In this document: positions 31,384-39,377 of the stretch, piece by piece | How the letters are laid out: each line of letters opens with the position of its first letter | Numbering within the stretch: the first letter of the stretch is position 1 | NCBI GenBank assembly: GCA_023267045.1 | Contig: JAHFOB010000008.1 | Location: forward strand, 1-46,233 | Direction: 5' to 3' | Length of the DNA: 46,233 nucleotides | From: Candidatus Zambryskiibacteriota bacterium | GTDB lineage: Bacteria > Patescibacteriota > Minisyncoccia > Phycocordibacterales > DATDWN01 | The notes under the pieces: generated by a model | What the model was told of the DNA's origin: nothing | Databases searched by the model: none | What the model saw: the letters and a program-made list of their open reading frames with translations, nothing else | Position numbers and translations under genes: made by a program

Positions 31384-32253
31384 TTACAAATTATTAAACT
31401 CTTTGAGTTTCTTTACAACCAAATCCTGTACTGCTTGTTCAGCTGGTTTTAGGATTTTATACGGAGCGACTTCGTCTGGGTTATCGGCAAGAGATTTTTC
31501 GAGACCCTCTTTGAAAGCAACACGAATCTCTGTGTTTATATGAATAATACACATACCATTTGCGATAGCACCTTTAAAATCATCTTCAGAATTTCCTGAA
31601 CCGCCGTGTAGAACAAGTGGAACGCCCGTGCTATCCGAAATTTCTTTTATTCTTTCAATATTTAATTTCGGATCAACACCACCGCGAAGCATACCGTGAA
31701 AGTTCCCCACCGCTGGAGCGAGCATGTCTACACCGGTTTCTAGAACAAACTTTTTGGCCATCTGTGGATCGGTAAGTGATTTTTCGGAAAGATCTACGCC
31801 TTCTGGTATTGCGTCCAACACTTTTGACGACTGACCTATGTAGCCCAGCTCACCTTCGATAAGAACTTCTCGCCCGCAATTTCGAGCATATTCGACACAC
31901 TGTTTTGCTATTGCGACATTTTCCCCAAACGACAATTTTGCTCCGTCGAAAATAACGCTGTCATAACCAGCATCAATCGCCTCTTTTACTCGCTCAAAAG
32001 AGTAGGTGTGATCAGCGTTTAAATATATTGGATAGTTGTTATCCTCTCGAATAGTCTTGACCAATGCGGCAACTTCTTTCACACCAATAAAATCCCGTTC
32101 GCCCTCTGACACACCAATAATGACGGGAACATTTAAAGATTTTGCCGCATTGAAAATCGCCCAGAGAGCTTCAATATTTGAGATGTTAAAATGTCCAACT
32201 GCAACCTTTTTTTCTCTCGCTTCTTGTATAACTTCTTTTAATTTCTTGATCAT
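31384..32253 (-). CDS. fba: Class II fructose-bisphosphate aldolase
   Basis: A 289-aa zinc aldolase interconverting fructose 1,6-bisphosphate with DHAP and GAP (a related class II ketose-bisphosphate aldolase is possible). NADHTYSFERVKEAIDAGYDSVIFDGA carries the first zinc His and the catalytic Asp, then EGELGYIG, GNFHGM and LVLHGGSGN. Full length. The -10 TATAAT (32278-32283) is clear and the presumed -35 overlaps a 46-bp palindrome that also ends the TrpR-like gene, suggesting control by that regulator. Confidence 0.93.
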   Translation of the reverse strand: MIKKLKEVIQEAREKKVAVGHFNISNIEALWAIFNAAKSLNVPVIIGVSEGERDFIGVKEVAALVKTIREDNNYPIYLNADHTYSFERVKEAIDAGYDSVIFDGAKLSFGENVAIAKQCVEYARNCGREVLIEGELGYIGQSSKVLDAIPEGVDLSEKSLTDPQMAKKFVLETGVDMLAPAVGNFHGMLRGGVDPKLNIERIKEISDSTGVPLVLHGGSGNSEDDFKGAIANGMCIIHINTEIRVAFKEGLEKSLADNPDEVAPYKILKPAEQAVQDLVVKKLKEFNNL

Positions 32254-32277
32254 GCAATTTAATTATTACGCTAGTTA

Positions 32278-32304
32278 ATTATATCACACGACATTTTCAA
32301 ACAA
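32278..32304 (-). promoter_or_regulatory. fba promoter overlapping an operator
   Basis: TATAAT at 32278-32283; a -35-like TTGTTT (32299-32304) at 15-bp spacing lies within the palindrome 32294-32339. Confidence 0.55.
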
Positions 32305-32339
32305 TAATATACGATATATCGTATATTATTGTTTGAAAA
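32294..32339. promoter_or_regulatory. 46-bp perfect palindrome, putative operator
   Basis: TTTTCAAACAATAATATACGATA (given in two parts: TTTTCAAACAATA and ATATACGATA) followed by its exact reverse complement. It lies between fba and the TrpR-like gene, covering the last codons of the latter and the fba -35 region. Its core matches the palindrome at 32769-32792. Confidence 0.7.
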
Positions 32340-32760
32340 CTTTGGTACTATACTGCTCCTCCAGTTTATCCATCCAAGCAAGCCTGCGCTTTCCGACATA
32401 CGAAAGTGTACTGTTGGTAATTAAATTTTCTATGACCTCCCATAATGTTCTATTATTCCTCTTAAAAATTCTTATAAAATTCTTATATTTCCCATTTTCA
32501 AAATTAAAAAATGCCCTATCAACTGTAGACGGACTGACAAGAAGTGTATCTGAAATATAAGGTCTGGATATGCCCTCATATAACATGAATACAATCGCCA
32601 ATCTTTTTGCAAACATAATCTTTTCAGTATCTGTGAAAAACTCATGAAATAAAACCTCACTCCTCCTATCTTCACCAAGAGTATTTATCATCTTTATTAA
32701 TTGTAAAACCAAATTATCCAAATCGGTTTGATTCAGTTTCTTATTTGATATATGTGGCAT
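32326..32760 (-). CDS. TrpR/YerC-family helix-turn-helix regulator
   Basis: A 144-aa protein with the TrpR-like fold: an N-terminal helical region (LDNLVLQLIKMINTLGEDRRSEVLFHEFFTDTEKIMFAKRLAIVFML) and the DNA-reading helix-turn-helix YEGISRPYISDTLLVSPSTVDRAFFNFENG. The ligand is unknown; this subgroup need not bind tryptophan. The start at 32760 (MPHISNKK) is used because the open upstream extension is encoded by the operator itself. Its TATATT -10 and TTGTTA -35 bracket the palindrome 32769-32792, so it probably represses itself. Confidence 0.85.
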   Translation of the reverse strand: MPHISNKKLNQTDLDNLVLQLIKMINTLGEDRRSEVLFHEFFTDTEKIMFAKRLAIVFMLYEGISRPYISDTLLVSPSTVDRAFFNFENGKYKNFIRIFKRNNRTLWEVIENLITNSTLSYVGKRRLAWMDKLEEQYSTKVFKQ

Positions 32761-32768
32761 AGAATCAA

Positions 32769-32792
32769 TAATATACGATATATCGTATATTA
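32769..32792. promoter_or_regulatory. 24-bp perfect palindrome, operator between regulator and pfkB
   Basis: TAATATACGATA followed by its exact reverse complement, 8 bp upstream of the TrpR-like ATG and 4 bp upstream of the -35 box of the PfkB kinase gene. Confidence 0.75.
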
Positions 32793-32796
32793 ACAA

Positions 32797-32825
32797 TTGG
32801 TAGATTAATATAGTCGTGTTAAAAT
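32797..32825 (+). promoter_or_regulatory. Promoter of the PfkB kinase gene
   Basis: TTGGTA (32797-32802), 17 bp, TAAAAT (32820-32825), then 6 nt to the ATG (leaderless). Confidence 0.65.
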
Positions 32826-32831
32826 AAGTAC

Positions 32832-33824
32832 ATGCAAAAACAAATGGACATTTTGGTTATTGGAGATATAGTCGTTGACGCTTTTATTAAACTAGAAGAT
32901 GCCGAGGTTAACTGTAGATTGAACAATCAAGACTGCGAGCTTTGTGTACGCTATGGCGACAAAGTTCCTTATGAATCTGTTGAAATCTGTAATGCGGTGG
33001 GAAATGCTTCAAACGCTTCTGTTTCTGCGGCTAGATTGGGACTTTCTTCGGCACTACTAACCTATGTTGGAAATGATCAATACGGCAAGGATTGTTTAGA
33101 GACTCTGAAAAAAAATGCTGTGGACACAACGTATGTCCGAGTTGAAGATGGTAAAAAAACAAACTACCACTATGTGTTATGGTACGAAGTTGATCGGACG
33201 ATATTGGTAAAGCATGAAGTCTTTGACTATCAGCTTGGCGACGTTGGAAAACCAAAATGGATGTACGTCAGCTCGATGGGAGAAAAGTCTTTCCAAATGT
33301 ATGAACAAATTTCTGATTATCTTTCAAAAAACCCAGAAATTAAACTAGCCTTTCAGCCTGGTGTTTTCGATATGAAACTCGGAAAAGATAAACTGAATTT
33401 TATCTACAAACGAGCAGATGCCATAAGTATAAATGTTGAAGAAGCGCAGAGAATTTTGGGTGAAACTAGTCGTGATATAAAAACACTTCTAAGGGGAATT
33501 GCCTCTATTGGACCGAAAAATGTTTTCATTACGGACGGATTTGCTGGGGCATACGCCTATGAGAAAGAATCTGATAAATCTTTGTTCATGCCTGTCTACC
33601 CACACACACCGTTTGAACGCACTGGAGCTGGTGACGCCTTTTTTTCAACAGTAATATCGGCGTTGGCCGTAGGTAAAACAATTGAAGAGGCTTTAACTTG
33701 GGGACCTATAAACGCAATGTCTGTTACCCAACAAGTCGGTGCCCAAAAAGGATTACTAACACTAGAAAAACTGGAAGAATTCCTAAAAAAAGCTCCAGAG
33801 AATTATAAATTAAGTAAAATATAA
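32832..33824 (+). CDS. PfkB-family carbohydrate kinase
   Basis: A 330-aa ribokinase-fold sugar kinase. N-terminal ILVIGDIVVDAFIKL, substrate motif GNASNASVSAARLGLSSALLTYVGNDQYG, and the C-terminal ERTGAGDAFFST with the catalytic Asp. The substrate cannot be set from sequence: ribose, fructose 6-phosphate or a nucleoside are all possible. Placed divergently from the TrpR-like regulator and near fba and transketolase, a sugar-phosphate role is likely. Leaderless promoter directly adjacent to the operator. Confidence 0.88.
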   Translation: MQKQMDILVIGDIVVDAFIKLEDAEVNCRLNNQDCELCVRYGDKVPYESVEICNAVGNASNASVSAARLGLSSALLTYVGNDQYGKDCLETLKKNAVDTTYVRVEDGKKTNYHYVLWYEVDRTILVKHEVFDYQLGDVGKPKWMYVSSMGEKSFQMYEQISDYLSKNPEIKLAFQPGVFDMKLGKDKLNFIYKRADAISINVEEAQRILGETSRDIKTLLRGIASIGPKNVFITDGFAGAYAYEKESDKSLFMPVYPHTPFERTGAGDAFFSTVISALAVGKTIEEALTWGPINAMSVTQQVGAQKGLLTLEKLEEFLKKAPENYKLSKI

Positions 33825-34097
33825 TAAAAAGAAAACGCCACGATCGATTGTGGCGTTGATACGGATGGAGCTCGTACTGGTTTAGCCTTGCCTGTGTACA
33901 TCAGGCGACTTTCCTTGGAACCTATCGATTCCAAAGTAATTAAGAACTGAGTCTGGGAGCCAGCACTTTTCTATAACTGGTTTGTAACTCCTGGGTAAAG
34001 AACACCCGTGACCCAGCCTTACTACACCTCTCCGAAGAAAGGTTTGGGCTCATCCCGAACGTGGGAATCACTGTTGTTTTCTTCCAGCACTTCTCCA
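33825..34097 (-). ncRNA. Candidate ~270-nt structured RNA
   Basis: Transcribed leftward from TTGACA, 17 bp, TATAAA to an intrinsic terminator. The 5' part (TTGGAG, then TGCTGG) pairs with the 3' part (CCAGTA, then CTCCA), closing the whole RNA. Inner hairpins include ACCTTTC/GAGAGGT, CTGGGT/ACCCAG, GGAA/TTCC and GCCTG/CAGGC. It shares AGGTGTAGT followed by CTGGGT with the RNA at 30664-31113. A 53-aa frame exists, but its ATG lies almost at the transcription start. Fills the gap between pfkB and tkt; no standard RNA family recognised. Confidence 0.5.
33834..33857 (-). terminator. Terminator of the ~270-nt RNA
   Basis: AACGCCAC / GTGGCGTT, 8-bp stem, followed on the minus strand by TTCTTTTTATT. 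It may also stop pfkB transcription from the other side. Confidence 0.75.
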
Positions 34098-34103
34098 ACA
34101 TTA

Positions 34104-34132
34104 TTTATACTCCCCTAAAAAAGTTCTGTCAA
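34104..34132 (-). promoter_or_regulatory. Promoter of the ~270-nt RNA
   Basis: TTGACA (34127-34132), 17-bp spacer, TATAAA (34104-34109), reading leftward, directly after the transketolase gene. Confidence 0.75.
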
Positions 34133-34134
34133 GT

Positions 34135-35133
34135 CTAAACTTTCCTAGTAATAACTTTTTTGCAAGCATTCAGTATTTCAGTTTCTGACATCCCGTAATG
34201 TTCTAAAAGCTCATCTTGAGTTCCCGACTGGCCAAACTTGTCGTGCACGCCGATAAATTCAATTGGTACTGGAAAATTTTGAGAAAGTGCTTCGGCTACA
34301 GCTGAACCCATTCCCCCAGCGATCTGATGTTCCTCGACGGTGACAATCGCTCCGCACGTTTTTGCAATTTCTGTCACACCAGAAACATCAAGTGGTTTTA
34401 TAGTTGCAATATTTAAAACTTTTGCAGAAATATTTTCTTTTTTCAAAGTTTCAGCAACCTGTAGTGCACGATACACCAGAGCGCCAGTTGCAATAATTCC
34501 GACATCTGCTTTTTTCATTTCCTCTCCGTAAAAAAGTTGAGCCCCCCCTACTTCAAAAGGTGTTTCATCTGTTGTCATAACAGGAGTTTTCTCGCGAGCT
34601 AAACGAATATAAACTGGCTTGCCAAGAGTAGCGGAAGCAATCGTTACTTTACGCGCTTCTATGTGATCACACGGAGAAAAAACTATCATGTTTGGTATAA
34701 CACGAGTGATAGCAATGTCTTCTATTGCCTGGTGTGTTCCGCCGTCAGGGCCGACAGATACCCCAGCGTGAGAACCTGCGATCACCACAGGCCTATCGTT
34801 GTAACAAATAGTCGTACGAATCTGTTCCCAATTTCTGCCTGGAGAAAACATAGCGTAGCTTGAGATAAAAGGAATTTTGCCCATAGCGGACATACCACTG
34901 GCCACTCCGGCCAAGTTCTGCTCTGCCACACCGATCTCCACAAAACGTTTTGGAAATTTGTCGGCAAATAAATTCATTTTTGTCGACTCTGTCAGGTCGG
35001 CGCAAAGTCCAACAACTTGTGGATTTTTCTCTCCGGCAATAACCAATCCATCACCAAAACCACTTCGAATTGGCACTTGCTCAACTTTCTTATCAAAAAG
35101 TTTCGTATTTAATTTTTGTGAATTATTTATCAT
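34135..35133 (-). CDS. Transketolase, C-terminal subunit
   Basis: A 332-aa half of transketolase: the pyrimidine-binding domain (GLCADLTESTKM; VEIGVAEQNLAGVASGMSAMGK with the TPP-activating Glu; HAGVSVGPDGGTHQAIEDIA) and the C-terminal domain (ATIKPLD; VEEHQIAGGMGSAVAE). It works with the N-terminal subunit encoded just upstream. Split transketolases are common in several bacterial and archaeal lineages. In an operon running rpiB-rpe-tktN-tktC. Confidence 0.93.
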   Translation of the reverse strand: MINNSQKLNTKLFDKKVEQVPIRSGFGDGLVIAGEKNPQVVGLCADLTESTKMNLFADKFPKRFVEIGVAEQNLAGVASGMSAMGKIPFISSYAMFSPGRNWEQIRTTICYNDRPVVIAGSHAGVSVGPDGGTHQAIEDIAITRVIPNMIVFSPCDHIEARKVTIASATLGKPVYIRLAREKTPVMTTDETPFEVGGAQLFYGEEMKKADVGIIATGALVYRALQVAETLKKENISAKVLNIATIKPLDVSGVTEIAKTCGAIVTVEEHQIAGGMGSAVAEALSQNFPVPIEFIGVHDKFGQSGTQDELLEHYGMSETEILNACKKVITRKV

Positions 35134-35165
35134 ACGAATTATACAAATGTAATCGAATTTACGAA
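35131..35165. repeat. Short spacer repeat with GTAATCGAATTTAC
   Basis: ACGAATTATACAAAT then GTAATCGAATTTAC, shared with the spacer upstream of rpmE (27397-27430). Both copies sit directly before a start codon. Confidence 0.5.
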
Positions 35166-36065
35166 TTATTCATGTTCAGATTTTATCTGTCCGCCAAGTG
35201 TGCGTAGCTCATGCAATGCGATTTTTGCCTGTTCATCTTTTGGCGGTTCACCTTTCATTTCAGTGCCCGGAGGAGAACCATGCCATTTGTAGTCTCGCTC
35301 CATAAACGAAACTCCTTTACCTGGAATAGTTCTAGCAATAATAACGCTTGGTCCATCAAAAACCGCTTGGGCTCGGCCGATCGCTCCGATAATTTCAGAG
35401 AAATTATGGCCGTCTATTTCCTCAACATGAAAACCAAAACTTTCAAACTTGTGAGAAAGTGGCTCGAGTGGCATAATATTTTCAGTATACCCATCTATCT
35501 GAATATTATTTCTGTCTACGATGACGATAAGATTGCCCAGTTTTTCTTTGCCTGCAAGTAAAACTGCTTCCCATGATTGTCCTTCGTCTAGCTCACCGTC
35601 ACTCATGAGGCAATAGAAAAATCTGTCTGATGTTTTTCCAAAATCCATTCTGTCAGCGATTGCCATACCAACTGCTTGGGAGAGGCCAGAACCAAGTGGC
35701 CCAGAACTTGTCTCAAGCATAGGCAAAAATTCTCTGTGCGGATGGCCTTGCAGTCGAGATTTAAATTTCCGCAGTGTCAGTAACTCTTTCACAGGAAAAT
35801 ATCCTGCATGAGCCATCGTTGCGTACAACACTGGATTTATATGACCGTTTGAGAGAATAAGTCTGTCTCTCTCTTTCCACGATGGATTTTTTGGATCATG
35901 ACGAAGAATAAAAAAATAGAGTGTGGCAAAAATATCTGCCATTCCCAAAGGCCCAGCAGAGTGTCCAGAACCGGCAGCTACAAGCATTTCTATAATAGAA
36001 ATCCTTATGTCCTTTGCTTTTTCCTCTAAGAACTTTATTTTCTCGTCTGTGACATTACTTATCAT
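35166..36065 (-). CDS. Transketolase, N-terminal subunit
   Basis: A 299-aa thiamine-diphosphate-binding half: SGHSAGPLGMADIFATLYF, RDRLILSNGH, SSGPLGSGLSQAVGMAIADRM and SDGELDEGQSWEAVLLAGKEKLGNLIVIVDRNN, which holds the diphosphate/Mg motif. Together with the C-terminal subunit it moves two-carbon units between sugar phosphates. It precedes the C-terminal gene with a 32-bp spacer made of a short repeat. Confidence 0.94.
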   Translation of the reverse strand: MISNVTDEKIKFLEEKAKDIRISIIEMLVAAGSGHSAGPLGMADIFATLYFFILRHDPKNPSWKERDRLILSNGHINPVLYATMAHAGYFPVKELLTLRKFKSRLQGHPHREFLPMLETSSGPLGSGLSQAVGMAIADRMDFGKTSDRFFYCLMSDGELDEGQSWEAVLLAGKEKLGNLIVIVDRNNIQIDGYTENIMPLEPLSHKFESFGFHVEEIDGHNFSEIIGAIGRAQAVFDGPSVIIARTIPGKGVSFMERDYKWHGSPPGTEMKGEPPKDEQAKIALHELRTLGGQIKSEHE

Positions 36066-36114
36066 AAAAAGTTATAAAGTATAAAATTATCAAGTATAAA
36101 GTGAATACAAATTC

Positions 36115-36789
36115 TCACTTTAAACCTGATAATGCTCTGAACACTTCTTCGGGATTATCACTGTTTAAAATTTCACTTCCAGAAATAAGTTTGTTTGCGC
36201 CAGCTTTTACAAGAGTTTCTGCCGTTTCTTCCGTTACTCCAATATCAATTGCAATTATACGCTCTGGATAGAGCTTTCGCAATTTTTCTATTTGCTCTAT
36301 TGCCTTTTCATCAAGCGACACTCCATGTTTTCCAATATCATCAGAGCCCATAACTTGAATAAAATCTATTTGGGAAATAAAAGGCTCAAGCCTAGATATA
36401 TCTGTGCTTGGTTTTATTGCTAGACCAACCGAAACACTAGCTTCTCGACAAATATCAATGATTTTTTGAAAATCATTCGTTGCTTCTACATGGGCGACAA
36501 TAGCCGAGACAGCTGTATTTATCCAATCCCCCACAACAGTTTCTGGATTTTTGACCATCAGGTGAACTTCTATTTCAACATCTTCCCATTTTGGCCAGCC
36601 AATTTCCTGTGTTTTTAATTGCTGAAAAAATTCTGTATCTTGGCCATTATACGGCCATGTTCTCGTGGGTGTAAAAATACCATCAGAAATATCTACTTGA
36701 ATAAGCTTTGCAAATCTGGCAACTTTTTTTATTTCTTCTTCTAGTTGCTCTTTGTTTTGTGGAATTATAGCTGGAACTACTTTAATCAT
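36115..36789 (-). CDS. rpe: Ribulose-phosphate 3-epimerase-like protein
   Basis: A 224-aa TIM barrel: LIQVDISDGIFTPTRTWP (first metal/catalytic Asp; the family usually has HxDxMDG, so the His is replaced by Gln), EVHLMVKNPE, GLAIKPSTDISRLEPF, FIQVMGSDDIGKHG and IDIGVTEETAETLVKAGANKLISGSEI. It should interconvert ribulose 5-phosphate and xylulose 5-phosphate, but the motif 1 change leaves some doubt about the exact substrate. Its start overlaps the rpiB stop by 8 bp. Confidence 0.82.
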   Translation of the reverse strand: MIKVVPAIIPQNKEQLEEEIKKVARFAKLIQVDISDGIFTPTRTWPYNGQDTEFFQQLKTQEIGWPKWEDVEIEVHLMVKNPETVVGDWINTAVSAIVAHVEATNDFQKIIDICREASVSVGLAIKPSTDISRLEPFISQIDFIQVMGSDDIGKHGVSLDEKAIEQIEKLRKLYPERIIAIDIGVTEETAETLVKAGANKLISGSEILNSDNPEEVFRALSGLK

Positions 36790-37228
36790 ATTGTTCTATT
36801 TTTTTAATTCTCCGTATGTGCCGTTCGTCTCCTGAAAACTTCGTATGAAGGAAAAGATCGAGAGCACGGTGAGCTTCCTCGGTAGCAAGAAACGATGCGC
36901 CGAAAGAAATCATGTTCGCATTATCATGTTCTCGAGCAAGGGTGATCATGTGTTTTGGTCCACCGTAGAAAACAGCACAACGTACGCGAGCGAACCTATT
37001 TGCAACCATCGCCTCCCCTTGTCCGTTTTTACCGATAATAACTCCAACGACACCGGAATCTTCTGAAACTTGTTTTGCAACAATGGAAACGTAGTCGGGA
37101 TAGTCATCGTCGTGGACATACTCTTTTGGTCCACAATCATACACTTCATGCCCCTCACCTACGAGATATGAAATTAAATCTCTTTTCATTTCAAATCCAG
37201 CATGATCTGAACCAATATATATTTTCAT
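36782..37228 (-). CDS. rpiB: Ribose-5-phosphate isomerase B
   Basis: A 148-aa RpiB/LacAB-family isomerase (ribose 5-phosphate to ribulose 5-phosphate). GSDHAGFEMKRDL is at the N-terminus; GKNGQGEAMVANRFARVRCA resembles the actinobacterial type, with Glu instead of the E. coli catalytic Cys. REHDNANMISFGASF follows. First gene of the rpiB-rpe-tkt operon. TATAAT (37236-37241) lies 7 nt before the ATG. Confidence 0.9.
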   Translation of the reverse strand: MKIYIGSDHAGFEMKRDLISYLVGEGHEVYDCGPKEYVHDDDYPDYVSIVAKQVSEDSGVVGVIIGKNGQGEAMVANRFARVRCAVFYGGPKHMITLAREHDNANMISFGASFLATEEAHRALDLFLHTKFSGDERHIRRIKKIEQYD

Positions 37229-37235
37229 CCGTTAT

Positions 37236-37241
37236 ATTATA
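37236..37241 (-). promoter_or_regulatory. -10 box of the rpiB operon
   Basis: TGCTATAAT with 7 nt to the ATG; leaderless type. Confidence 0.5.
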
Positions 37242-37292
37242 GCATCAGTCTACTGGACACTGAAACTCCTTTTCAATAAATTTTTATACCCG

Positions 37293-37315
37293 TAGTGGAC
37301 ACTCGATGTCCACTA
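37293..37315. repeat. REP-like palindrome downstream of the gap operon
   Basis: TAGTGGACA / TGTCCACTA with loop CTCGA. In reverse complement the centre reads ACATCGAGTGT, close to the ACATCGGATGT of the pheT palindrome and the RAYT REP loop. Confidence 0.55.
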
Positions 37316-37342
37316 TTCCATGTTCTGATAATATTAGAAATA

Positions 37343-37978
37343 CTACTTAGTGAATTTAAAAGAATTAGCAATGGTTACTAATGTAGGATTATTAGCAATA
37401 GAAGACCCACATGAATAAATACCCTCTAATTCATATAAATAGCCTTTATTTACAGCCCACAAACCAAAAGGACAATTGGAAGAGCTATTATAAATTCCCA
37501 CGGCAGATATATTGTTCGGAAGACCAACAGTCTTAACTACTGTGTCGCTAGAACCTGGATCTTGTGCTACTTGATTTTTTTTAGCCATATAGAATTCTTG
37601 AGTAGTTTTGAAGGTAGTTGGAGAAACTAGAACCGTTACTGAGCCAATGACTTCATTGCTGAAACCATTTTTAGTTATATCAATAAATTCAAAACCAACT
37701 TGATCTTTTCCATTTACACCACTTCTTGGTTCCATACTAAAAGTATCCGGAAGTAATACCGAAAAACCGTACTGGTCGTTTATATAATCATTCCAGCTGT
37801 TGATTGGCCTAGGAGTTGCTAGTGTCAATTCCAAAGATTGTCTCTTAGATTCTCTATTGCTCTGCTCCCGATAAGAAAGAGTGGCAAATAACCCAGAAGT
37901 GAGGGCGAATACAACTATAATCACGCCGACTACGAAGGCTATACTTGGTGGCTGGGTTTGTTGTAAAGAATTTTCCAT
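37343..37978 (-). CDS. Membrane-anchored extracytoplasmic protein
   Basis: A 211-aa protein with one N-terminal membrane helix (about 12-34) and an outer domain opening with NDYINDQYGFSVLLPDTFSMEP, a pattern seen in PsbP-like or other small beta-rich surface domains; two Cys (CPFG, YSCG) may form a disulfide. Function unknown. Third gene after gap in a tight operon. Confidence 0.7.
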   Translation of the reverse strand: MENSLQQTQPPSIAFVVGVIIVVFALTSGLFATLSYREQSNRESKRQSLELTLATPRPINSWNDYINDQYGFSVLLPDTFSMEPRSGVNGKDQVGFEFIDITKNGFSNEVIGSVTVLVSPTTFKTTQEFYMAKKNQVAQDPGSSDTVVKTVGLPNNISAVGIYNSSSNCPFGLWAVNKGYLYELEGIYSCGSSIANNPTLVTIANSFKFTK

Positions 37979-37981
37979 ATA

Positions 37982-38347
37982 TTAAAAACAAATTAAACCC
38001 GGCGTGCAGCCTGACATTATAAGCGAAGTAACTAAAACCGCCAAAGGTATAGTATTTAGAATTAGAGCACAAAAAGACCAATAGATATTTTCTCTACCTT
38101 GTGTAATATTTTTAACATTCAATATGATGAAGAATATGAAAATAATAATTGGGAAGAAACTCATGACAGAAACAATGAAACCCGGTGCCCATAAAAACAA
38201 AGCGAGTGTATTATTACTATGTATGAAATCATTTAAATTGGGAAATATAAAGTACAAAAAGTCAAGTATTCCAAATATTAGAGTGAAGTATCCTCCCCAA
38301 ATAGTCGATATGATTGATAAAATCGTATTGAAATGATTTCTGTTCAT
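37982..38347 (-). CDS. Hypothetical membrane protein
   Basis: A 121-aa protein with about three hydrophobic helices (residues ~8-35, 48-78, 90-112). It starts one base after the gap stop codon and ends 3 bp before the next start, so it is in the gap operon. No recognised family. Confidence 0.65.
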   Translation of the reverse strand: MNRNHFNTILSIISTIWGGYFTLIFGILDFLYFIFPNLNDFIHSNNTLALFLWAPGFIVSVMSFFPIIIFIFFIILNVKNITQGRENIYWSFCALILNTIPLAVLVTSLIMSGCTPGLICF

Positions 38348-38348
38348 C

Positions 38349-39377
38349 TTATTTTATAGTATTTCCTGTCTTAATTACATGATCTATCAAAGTGTAGGTA
38401 TACCCAGCTTCATTGTCATACCACGCCATCACTTTGACCAAATTTCCCCCAACCACACGAGTCATTTTAAGATCAGCAATAGAACCAAAGTGGCTTCCTA
38501 AAATATCTGAAGAAACGAGTTCCTCATCAGTTGCAGAGAAAATATTTTGCCATCGTGCATCTTTTGCTGCTTTTCGTAAAATCTCGTTTACTTCTTCTGC
38601 CGAAGTATTTTTCTTTGAAATAAAACTAACATCAACGATTGACCCTGCTGGGACTGGCACGCGAATAGAAATTCCGTCAAACAATCCTTCCAGTTTTGGA
38701 AATGCTTTTGTTACTGCAATAGCCGCACCGGTTGAACTTGGCACGATATTTTGTGCTGCGGCACGTCCCTCTCGCAAATCTTTCTTGCTAGGACCGTCAA
38801 CAAGCGCTTGGGAAGAAGTATATCCATGCACAGTGTTCAGTATTGCTTTTTCAATTCCCAAATTTTCATCCAAAATAGCGATGAGGGGCGATGCAGCGTT
38901 TGTGGTACATGATGCGTTCGAGGTAACATCACACGTACCAAACTTTTCTTCGTTTACGCCCATGAGAATTGTCTCACCAATTCCCTCTCCTTTTGCAGGA
39001 GCTGTTATGACCACTTTTTTGGCCCCAGATTGTATGTGCACACTTGCTTTATCAAATGCAGTAAAAAGTCCTGTAGCCTCAACCACAACGTCAATATCTA
39101 GGTCTTTCCACGGAAGCTTTGTAGCATCTTTTTCAGAAATAAATCTAACTTTTCTGTCATCAATAACTAGATCACTTCCAGAAACAGAAATATCATGCTT
39201 CCAAGTTTTGTAAACAGTGTCGTACTTGAGCAAATACGCCATGTTTTCGATATTTCCCAAGTCATTGACAGCAACGACCTCTAGCTCTGGTCTATCCCAA
39301 GACTCTTTCAAAAAGGCACGACCAATTCTACCGAAACCGTTTATAGCAACTTTAATCCCGTTAGAGTTTTTACTCAT
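38349..39377 (-). CDS. gap: Glyceraldehyde-3-phosphate dehydrogenase
   Basis: A 342-aa NAD-dependent enzyme oxidising glyceraldehyde 3-phosphate to 1,3-bisphosphoglycerate. VAINGFGRIGRAFLKE (Rossmann), the catalytic SNASCTTNA, AAQNIVPSSTGAA, GISIRVPVPAGSIVD and WYDNEAGYTY are all present. Upstream is a 22-aa leader ORF. Its RNA contains a 22-nt stretch complementary to codons 2-9 of gap, so the start region could be held in a hairpin and released when the leader is translated. Confidence 0.96.
   Translation of the reverse strand: MSKNSNGIKVAINGFGRIGRAFLKESWDRPELEVVAVNDLGNIENMAYLLKYDTVYKTWKHDISVSGSDLVIDDRKVRFISEKDATKLPWKDLDIDVVVEATGLFTAFDKASVHIQSGAKKVVITAPAKGEGIGETILMGVNEEKFGTCDVTSNASCTTNAASPLIAILDENLGIEKAILNTVHGYTSSQALVDGPSKKDLREGRAAAQNIVPSSTGAAIAVTKAFPKLEGLFDGISIRVPVPAGSIVDVSFISKKNTSAEEVNEILRKAAKDARWQNIFSATDEELVSSDILGSHFGSIADLKMTRVVGGNLVKVMAWYDNEAGYTYTLIDHVIKTGNTIK

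Noticed and set aside
33936-34101. 53-aa protein instead of an RNA
   Set aside because: Its ATG lies 2 nt from the -10 box, upstream of the expected transcription start, and the sequence is dominated by paired hairpins including a 5'-3' closing stem.
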